DNA from: Torymus aiolomorphi
Taxonomy: Eukaryota; Arthropoda; Insecta; Hymenoptera; Torymidae
DNA: 64,000 nt
Reading direction: 5' to 3'
Assembly: GCA_036365515.1 (NCBI GenBank)
Contig: CM070877.1
Location: 54,968,475 to 55,032,474 of the forward strand
Part shown: positions 57,710 to 64,000 of the stretch, in pieces
How the letters are laid out: every line of letters starts with the position of its first letter
Numbering within the stretch: position 1 is the first letter of the stretch
Notes under the pieces: model-generated
Seen by the model: the letters and a program-made list of their open reading frames with translations, nothing else
Told to the model about the DNA's origin: nothing
The model's database searches: none
Program-made: the position numbers and the translations under genes

Positions 57710-59220
57710 ATGAGTGGAGGCCGAGGAGAGAACGGCGTGAGGCCGCCGCCTCGTGAGGAGCAGGACTGGCCCCCGTTCCCAATCGAACCGCGCCGCAGCT
57801 GGTTTGAAATGGTGGTCGAGGAGGAGCGGGAGGAAGCCGAGAGAGAAGCGGGACGGCAGAGAGCGGTAGACGCGGCGCTACGCCGCATAGAGCCAGGAGT
57901 TAGTGGAGGCCGAAGAGGAGCTCGCCTGCCTGCGCGAACAAGAGCGAGTGCGAGAGGAGAGACGGCGTTTGGCGGAGGCGGCAGCCTTGCAGCGCCTCGC
58001 GCAACGCGCCGAGGCAGCGCAGCGCGCAGAAGAGGAGGAGGAGCAACGCGCTCTAGAAAGTCCGGCCGGGACCAAGTACGCCGAGGTCACACTCCGCAAG
58101 CGACGACATGCTGTGGCTTGTGGACGAGGACGTCCTGGAGGAGCCGCCAACACCAGTACGGGAGGAATTGCCCGAGCCGGACCGGCCACAACCGGTAGAG
58201 TGCCGGGTGGTATGCGTTGCTCCCCGACCGCCGAGCAGGGAGCAACCGAACAACTGGCGTCGCGCCCCGGTGCCCGGGCAGGAGGACAGTTGGGACTCCG
58301 ACGCGGACAGCCAGGACTATCACTGGAGGCCGGTCGAGATCCCAATATTCGGGCAGCCAGCTGGACGACCTGCGGGAGAAGCGGTAGGAGTGCCGCCGCC
58401 GCGGCTGTCAAGAGGAGCACGACGGAGGGCGCGTAGGTGCAACCCTAATAGACACCTGCAACAGGACGACTACGTGTCGGGGCGCCTGTCGGACACCTCC
58501 GACGAAGAGCCAGGGCCGCCGTGCCGGATAGTGCGCCCCAACGAGCTGCAACCGCGTCATCGGGAGCCGGCGCAGCCAGAAAGGCGCGCCGAGGCGCGAG
58601 CTCTGGCGCGGCACCGGATCCAGCAGCGTGAGCAGCAATAGCCGGGGGGTGCATGTAAGGCTGGAGGGTATTATTTTTGGCGGGCTGAGGCCAGTGCCTA
58701 CTAACCCCTCCATAGATGCTCCGGCCTTCCACTGCTTCAATTTCTGTCAGCCGAGGCATGGATCGGGAGTATGTCCGCGCCCGCGGGTGCGTGTGTACTA
58801 CCGCAGCTGTGGACGTCACGGCGTAGATTGGCGGACATGCTCGCGCTGCACTGAAGTACACGCCGAATTCCTGGAGAGGAATTTTAATCACGAGCGTGCA
58901 TACGAGCGTGAAATTGACCAGCGCAGGAGGCTCCCTGCGAGCAAAACGGGAACGAGCAGAGGAGATGCACCGCCGGCAGTTCCACGAAGAGCAGCGGTGG
59001 CGAGAGCAGGTGGAGGCGCAAGCCCGGGTACGCCAGGCGCCGCGGCTGCAGTAGCAGGCAGCCATCGAGCATCCGGGGCATGCGTAGCCGCAGGTGAGAC
59101 CAGGTGACACCCTGGCTGCAGCGGCGGGGCTGGTGGCGGGCCTGCGAAGTATCCCGGATGTGGCGCGGGATGCCGCGGTCGGTGCGATGCACGAGTCGCT
59201 TCGCCGCCGTTAGAGCGGCA
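57710..59220 (+). pseudogene. Gypsy-2 third ORF: coiled coil, acidic region, gag-like zinc knuckles
   Basis: A Met at 57710 (MSGGRGENGVRPPPREEQDW), 40 bp after integrase, starts it. Frames then shift near 57900 and 58110 while the sense continues: a Glu/Arg/Ala coiled coil (CLREQERVREERRRLAEAAA), then a Pro/Asp/Glu-rich part (EEPPTPVREELPEPDRPQPV, SWDSDADSQDYHW). The stop is at 58639. Past it, 58628-59107 reads CFNFCQPRHGSGVC and then CGRHGVDWRTCSRC, much like the last two gag modules. There is no signal peptide, membrane helix or furin-type site, so it is not an envelope. Long minus-strand frames here are GC-driven shadows. Confidence 0.65.
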
Positions 59221-59486
59221 GCGGCGCGTGATTGTGGTCGTTAGTGATGGTCTATGTGCGTAGGCAAAAGGCCCCTTCTGGCAAGAAGTGTGGCCTCGCG
59301 AGTGTGGTGGCCGGTATTGGTGACCGCGGTGATGACAAAGGAGCGCGTAGGTAAGGCCCCTTCCAGCGGGAAGTGTTGGCCAAGCCAAAACATTGGTGGT
59401 CGGTATTGGTAGCCTCTCTCCCAGCGGGGAGAGACGTGAGATTGAGGTTGATTCGGCTAATGTTTCTAGAGGGAAACGAAGCCTAG
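59221..59486 (+). promoter_or_regulatory. Gypsy-2 3' untranslated hairpin repeats
   Basis: Three motifs of the form GTGGTCG-TA-TG-T followed by a stem-loop lie here: CCCCTTCTGGCAAGAAG (59272-59288), CCCCTTCCAGCGGGAAG (59357-59373), and CTCTCCCAGCGGGGAGAG (59415-59432). The same motif, CTTCCCTGCGGGGAAG, is in both LTRs. It could be an RNA structural signal of the element; the role is unknown. Confidence 0.5.
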
Positions 59487-59496
59487 CGAGGGGGAG
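59487..59496 (+). promoter_or_regulatory. Gypsy-2 polypurine tract
   Basis: CGAGGGGGAG lies directly before LTR2 and is where plus-strand DNA synthesis would start. Confidence 0.75.
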
Positions 59497-60247
59497 TACG
59501 ACGATGAAAATGTCGCTAGTTGACTCAGCAGCGCAGCTACTGTAGTTGCGGTGGAGTGTGCGCGTAACGGGGGGGCGAATAGTCAAAATCAAAACTGCCG
59601 CGCGCGCCAGTATTGCCGCGTCACGCCGCGAGCGCGCGGAAGGACGGAGCCCTGCAGAGAGAGACGCGCACCAGCCGGCCTTTCTCCTCTGAGCCGCGCA
59701 AGAGTCGAGAGCGAGTCACATGCGAAAAGGAGTCTTTTCTTTTCTTCCGCCTGAATTTTGAGTGTGCGCGACGAGAGAGAGCTGCTGCGACCAGCAGCAG
59801 CAGCAGCCGGCGCCAAGGTGGTCTTTTCCCGGAGCGAGAGGTCGAGAGAAAGATAAGCGCAACAGGTATGTAATCGGCGAATATAGTGCAGCGCCGACGA
59901 GTAAACGAGCGCGTGCGAGCGGTTACTAAGCGCGAATATTGTGGTCGTGAGTGGTGGTCTCCTTCCCTGCGGGGAAGGACGTGGAAGGAGTTAGTGAGCC
60001 TCTACGACAGCGTGCCGCGTAGTATGAGTTGTGTCCGCCGTCGTCCCTGAGACGGCATGAAAACGCGAACTTCCCCGCGATGAGAGCGAGAGTCAAACGC
60101 CAGGCAAGGTGATTGTGTGTGTGCGTGTGAGTGGGTTTTCACGCCGGGCGCCTTATAAATACAGTGCGAAATCGAGTGTTGAATTGTGTGCGGTAATTCG
60201 GAGCGTGCAAGGAAAGCGTGATTGTGCGAAAGAAAAACCGTGTCTTA
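59497..60247 (+). mobile_element. Gypsy-2 3' LTR
   Basis: 751 bp, matching LTR1 along its length. It starts TACGACGATG where LTR1 starts TGCGACAATG, so the terminal TG is mutated. It ends GTGTCTTA before AAGG. By eye roughly nine of ten bases agree with LTR1, so the insertion is not very recent. Confidence 0.93.
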
Positions 60248-60763
60248 AAGGACATCTTCAAACATAAGTCAGAAGAGAACAACAAATCAGAACAAACAGA
60301 AGATTCTAAGGAACCTGAAAAAGGAATAATACCATTATACTCAGAAGAGAAAGAAACTCAAGCACAAGAGATTCAAGAAAATAAACCAGAAGAAAAATAA
60401 TCAAAAAAGAAACAAAAAGATGAGAGGCCAAAGAAGAGAAAAGCAGAAAATAAAGAAACAGACAACTCAGATGCAAAGAAACGCAACCAACCTGGAAGAA
60501 ATGCAAAAACCATGGAAAACAGAGAAAAATACATGGCAATCAGAAGAACTCAAACGATAAAACAATTAGGGGATACAAGCTTAAAATTAAATAACAAAGT
60601 AGCAACATCAAACCTTCAAACCATGAACGATAGAAACAATTCAGAGGATGAAATCAGACATGCATTTATCGCATCTGTTGGAATATATGTAAATGCTATG
60701 CTCTTGGACATAGCTACATGCATGGGAGGGTGTGTGTGAGAGTACCGAGAGCTCCGACAGCGC
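60248..60763 (+). pseudogene. Copia-2 pol linker after the Gypsy-2 insertion
   Basis: The Copia frame resumes as KDIFKHKSEENNKSEQTEDS, a Glu/Lys-rich linker between integrase and RT, with a stop at 60398. The next piece (60512-60739) has IRHAFIASVGIYVNAM. Near 60700-60830 a segment (ATGCATGGGAGGGTGTGTGT, then GCATGCAAAGCCTGTCGCC) does not fit the linker and may be a small insertion. Confidence 0.75.
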
Positions 60764-61680
60764 ATGCAAAGCCTGTCGCCACGAGAAAGCCATATGAGTC
60801 AAACGCGTGCTTACCAATGTAATATAATCCTAGTAGCTAATAAACATACTATTAATATTAACTCAACTTATTCTTATCCCCAAAATTATCCAACAGCATC
60901 AATTAATAAAGATCCAACAACATACTCAGAAGCTATGGAATCAAAAGACAAAGACAGGTGGTTGGAGGCTATAAATGAAGAAATAAAACCAATGGAGGAA
61001 AACAGAGTATGGCAATTGGTTCATAGACCCTCCAAAACAACAGTTGGCAAAAAGGTTCACATAATAGACTCGAAGTGGGTCTTCAAAAGGAAAATAGGAG
61101 AAAAAGGAGAAAATGTGTATAAAGTAAGGTTATTAATCAGAGGATTTAAAGGCAGAAACAAATATGAACTGAAGGAGACATACGCACCAGTATCCAGATT
61201 AGCGATAATCAGAGCGGCATTAGCCATAATAAATAAATAGGACTTAGAGATATGTCAGATGGACCTCAAAACCGCTTTTCTGAATGGGACACTGGAAGAG
61301 GAAATATACATGGAGATTCCAGATGGTCTAAACTGTGACGCAGAAATCACAAGAACAAAAGTATGCAAACTACAGAAATCTTTATACGGCTTAAGAATCA
61401 GTTCAAAAAGATGGAATGTAAGGTTTTCAGAAGAAGCATTAAAATTATGACCGGAAAAAGATATAAATGAACCATGCTTGTTTACCTGGAGAAAAGATGG
61501 AAAAGTAGTCATGTTAATTCTATACGTAGATGACATACTACTAGCAGGTAATGACAAACAAAAATTGGAAGAAATGAGACAGAAATTAAGTCTTGTATTT
61601 AAAATGAAAGACTTAGGAGAACCAGAAAACTTCTTCAGAGAATCATCAGAGACAGACAAAATAAAACCTTGGCATCAAAA
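60764..61680 (+). pseudogene. Copia-2 reverse transcriptase
   Basis: It contains TYSEAMESKDKDRWLEAINE, the conserved RT start, and VHIIDSKWVFKRKIGEKG. After a stop at 61238 come MDLKTAFLNGTLEEEIYMEI and KLQKSLYGLRISSKRWN. A second stop lies near 61448, and then LILYVDDILLAGND with the intact Y-V-D-D box. KMKDLGEPENFF ends the domain. A frameshift lies at about 61640-61670. Confidence 0.93.
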
Positions 61681-62565
61681 CAGACAGAATACACGGAGAA
61701 AATCTTGGAAAGATTTAACATGACAGAATGCAAAACTCAGAGAACACCCATGGTGACTAAACAAGTTAAAAACAGAGAACTCAGAAGTGGAGAAAACTCG
61801 AACGAATCAGAAGAATCAAAAATAAAAACCAAAGCACCATACAGAGAAGCCATTGGAAGTTTGTTATATCTGGCAGGAGCCACGAGACCAGATATCGCAT
61901 TTGCAGTCAACTGTTTATCCAGACGACAATTAAATCCAACAGAAGAGGATTGGAAAGATGTAAAAAGAATATACAGATATCTCAGAAGAATATCTGATCT
62001 TGGGTTGACGTACAGAGCAAATGATGAAAATCTAACAGCTATGACAGATGCAAGCTTTAGAGATTGTTCAGACTCATCTTCCACAGGGGGCTATATAATA
62101 AAATTATTTCGTGACCCAATAATGTGGAGAAGTCATAAACAGACGTATGTGACACTGTCAACTTGCCAAGCGGAGTATCTTGCCATGAGCGAAGCGTGTC
62201 AAGAACTTGTATCGTTAGACAAAGCAATCAGAGACATAACAGGCAAAACAATGTATCCAGTAACTATTTGGTGCGACAATAAATCAGCTGGTGATTGCAC
62301 TCAGATGGATGGCAGCCACCAACTCAAAAACTTTGATGATAATCTAGAATCAATCAGAAGAAATTTAGAAAACAGAGAAAAGACAGGGAGTAATAGTCAT
62401 ATGGCAGTCACTCACGGTGACTATATAAAGTCATGTGTCTTAAAAGGAAAAGTTACAGTCAGATGGGTTTCTACCAAAGAAAATGAAGCTGATATAATAA
62501 TGACAAAGCCAGTTCCCTTTGATACGCACAAATATCTAAGAGATAAAATAATGAATTTAGAATAG
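61669..62565 (+). pseudogene. Copia-2 RNase H (298-residue open frame)
   Basis: It begins with the RT-RNase H connection (YTEKILERFNMTECKTQRTP), then GSLLYLAGATRPDIAFAVNC. The RNase H active-site strands are TAMTDASFRDCSDSSSTGG, LSTCQAEYLAMSEACQELV and IWCDNKSAGDC. The usual final motif is STKENEADIIMTKPVP, with ADIMTK slightly altered. This is the longest unbroken piece of the element. Confidence 0.93.
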
Positions 62566-62652
62566 TTTAAAAATCGGAGAATTAGCACTGTACACTAATA
62601 CACATAAAAGTTAATAATAAATATAAAATCAGATGGTTATAATATATATATA
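62566..62652. other. Copia-2 3' flank
   Basis: AT-rich sequence after the Copia stop, with no polypurine tract or LTR start that I can defend. It ends in (TA)n at the Helitron-type terminus. Confidence 0.4.
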
Positions 62653-63070
62653 CTAGGGGGGCTTCGCCCCCTGCTCGCTTCGCTCGCCAACCCCCATTTG
62701 TAATGTGTAATTGTTAAAAAACAATATTATAGAAAAAGGTAACACAACTGGAAACTGAATTGTGTTTTTTAAATTTAGAAATATTTATTTTTCTCTGTTT
62801 AAAAAAAATTCTTTTTTTTGTACAAATTTGCTAGACATACATTAAAAATAAAATTGGAGAGCTAAACACAGAAGTAATCGAGACTGAAAAGACATAAAAG
62901 AGATATAAATGTGATGTTATCTATTGATATAACAAAAGAATACATTATGTATGTTATTCATGTAGTTTATATTAGGTCAGAATATAAAATCATATTGAGA
63001 GTAGTATAAATGTTGCACTCCAATTGTTTATTAATGTGTAATGGATCGATCTGACGGAGGCAGGTAAAAG
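62653..63070 (-). mobile_element. Helitron-type 3' terminus and probable non-autonomous body
   Basis: On the minus strand the sequence reads GGGGGCGAAGCCCCC (62657-62671), a tight hairpin, followed one base later by CTAG (62653-62656) and then a T-rich target. Hairpin plus CTAG is the standard Helitron 3' end, and insertion is before T. GAGCGAAGCGAGC next to it is a second small stem. The body to the right is AT-rich with no ORF, and the 5' TC end was not located; PLE-2 may have truncated it. Confidence 0.55.
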
Positions 63071-63083
63071 AAAAAGAAAAACA

Positions 63084-64000
63084 AAGGTTTTATCGACAAA
63101 TTGAAGGTACACCCATGCGTTCTTCCATTTTACCGTTGTTCGCAGATATGGTGATGGACGATTTAGAAATAAATTGCCAAAAAACTTAGAAGAAAACTAT
63201 AACGTCAAACCTTTGTTTTACTATCGTTACGTACATGATACTATCATGTGTATTAGCAAAAAGCACATTGATTTAGTGATAAACATCTTTAATTCATATA
63301 ATAAGCGTTTGCAATTTACGTATGAATTAGAACAAGATAAAACAATTAATTTTCTAAATATTTCTTTAATTCGCCACAATAATTATATTATTACTGATTC
63401 GTTCAATAAACCTACTTCTTCTGGTAGATTAATCAATTATCTCCCTAACCACCCCACTCAACAAAAAATAAACATAGTTTATAACCCGGTTGATAGGGCT
63501 ATTTCTCTTTCGCATAAAAAATTTCATAGAAAAAATCTAAAAATCGTCACTCAAATTCTCAGAGACAATAGTTACCCTAATAAATTTATCAACCGTTATA
63601 CACGCATCAGAATGCACACTATCAAACATAAACAATCACATAAAATAGTACCATTACGCAATAGATCTTCTTCATACATTTCTTTACCGTTTAATGATCA
63701 ATTTAATAAATTAGCAGCAATTTTAAAACCCTTCAACTTCCGCGCTCTACCTGTAGTCAAAAAAAGTTTCAACTCAGTTATCAAACTAGGAAAAGACCAT
63801 ACCGAGAAATGGGATCGGACTAACATAGTATACAAGTTCTTTTGTAAATCATGCCCAGCGTCATATACAGGAGAAAGCAAAAGGACTTTAAAAACTAGAA
63901 TTAAAGAACACCAAAAAACCAATAATCCAGAAGCAGTAGTGAAACAACACATGAATAATTTTTCACATGATTTTGACTGGGAAAATAGTAGAATTTTAGA
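63084..64000 (+). pseudogene. Penelope-like element PLE-2 (RT and GIY-YIG), runs off the window
   Basis: Coding similarity starts near 63084 with FYRQIEGTPMRSS and continues LFADMVMDDLEINC. One stop (near 63189) breaks it. After that the frame is open to the window edge, ~270 codons. The catalytic box reads Y-R-Y-V-H-D, so the first Asp of V-D-D is His here. INFLNISLIRHNN is the PLE hallmark segment. Near 63825-63915 NIVYKFFCKSC..SYTGESKRTLKTRIKEH is the GIY-YIG domain. The 5' RT part is missing. It is on the opposite strand from PLE-1 and clearly diverged from it. Confidence 0.9.

Larger units (their letters stand above)
46427..60247 (+). mobile_element. Gypsy-2, 13.8-kb LTR retrotransposon with third ORF
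   Basis: LTRs lie at 46427-47193 and 59497-60247. AAGG stands on both sides (46423-46426 and 60248-60251), a four-base duplication, and the Copia-2 frame resumes right after it. A primer-binding site follows LTR1 and a purine tract precedes LTR2. The order gag, protease, RT, RNase H, integrase is Gypsy type, with an extra ORF after integrase. About 4.85 kb of the length is a Penelope/LINE insertion in gag, leaving about 9 kb. The element is GC-rich against AT-rich flanks. Confidence 0.95.
43357..62570 (+). mobile_element. Copia-2 retrotransposon, LTR-less, split by Gypsy-2
   Basis: The host element has two parts, 43357-46426 and 60248-62570. Together they give the Copia order gag, protease, integrase, linker, RT, RNase H. 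The left edge coincides with the end of palindrome 6, and gag is open up to that point without a Met, so the 5' LTR, leader and gag start are missing. No LTR is recognisable after the last stop at 62565. The element is older than Gypsy-2. Confidence 0.88.

Noticed and set aside
57710..59220. Envelope gene of an errantivirus
   Set aside because: No signal peptide, hydrophobic membrane segment or furin-type site. Charged coiled coil and zinc knuckles are present instead.
57700..59592. Minus-strand frames of 180-234 codons opposite the Gypsy-2 third ORF
   Set aside because: GC-rich coding DNA leaves antisense frames open. The plus-strand frames show coherent coiled-coil and zinc-knuckle sequence, the minus ones do not.

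Overview
The window looks like a block of nuclear heterochromatin or intergenic DNA from an insect or another arthropod. It is AT-rich and full of microsatellites. I found no convincing single-copy host gene, rRNA, snRNA or CRISPR array. The order cannot be fixed from sequence alone. The retroelement mix (Gypsy, Copia, Penelope-like, a jockey/CR1-like LINE and a Helitron) suits an insect. Nearly every protein-like stretch is a retroelement relic, and most carry stops or frameshifts.

Layout. 1-9.07 kb: non-coding repeats, namely hairpins, a 2.65-kb foldback (1456-4111) ending next to a tRNA-like sequence, a 419-bp MITE (5150-5568), and a GA-rich minisatellite with a ~650-bp higher-order period (5.87-7.84 kb). 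9.07-13.78 kb: a degenerate Gypsy element on the minus strand with one LTR and a tRNA-Pro-type primer site. 14.1-24.2 kb: four more inverted repeats in a row (14137-15904, 19577-20467, 20577-23735, 23798-24231), a Copia LTR fragment between them, and a short cysteine-motif ORF in the loop of the largest. 25.4-29.0 kb: one copy of a ~3-kb dispersed repeat ('family B') carrying a clean MITE, then an array of short palindromic units. 29.3-36.35 kb: a G-run minisatellite, then a Helitron helicase split by a minus-strand Copia element (30810-35781). 37.2-43.36 kb: tandem repeats with a near-perfect hairpin insertion, a second family B copy, and a ~2.86-kb near-identical palindrome (40500-43356).

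43.36-62.57 kb is one nested structure. A plus-strand Copia (Copia-2) is split inside pol by a 13.8-kb Gypsy element (Gypsy-2, 46427-60247, AAGG target duplication on both sides). Gypsy-2 is itself interrupted in gag by a minus-strand Penelope-like element and a minus-strand LINE (about 48.75-53.6 kb). Gypsy-2 is GC-rich against its surroundings. It has a third ORF downstream of pol carrying gag-like zinc knuckles, and hairpins repeated between its LTRs and 3' untranslated region. From 62.65 kb there is a Helitron-type 3' terminus on the minus strand, then a second Penelope-like element running off the right edge on the plus strand.

These genes form no host pathway. Each retroelement set (gag, protease, reverse transcriptase, RNase H, integrase or GIY-YIG nuclease) is a self-contained replication machine, and nearly all look dead. 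What stands out is the density of long inverted repeats, several loci of short palindromic units whose sequence differs by locus, the unusual third ORF of Gypsy-2, and the readable order of nested insertions.
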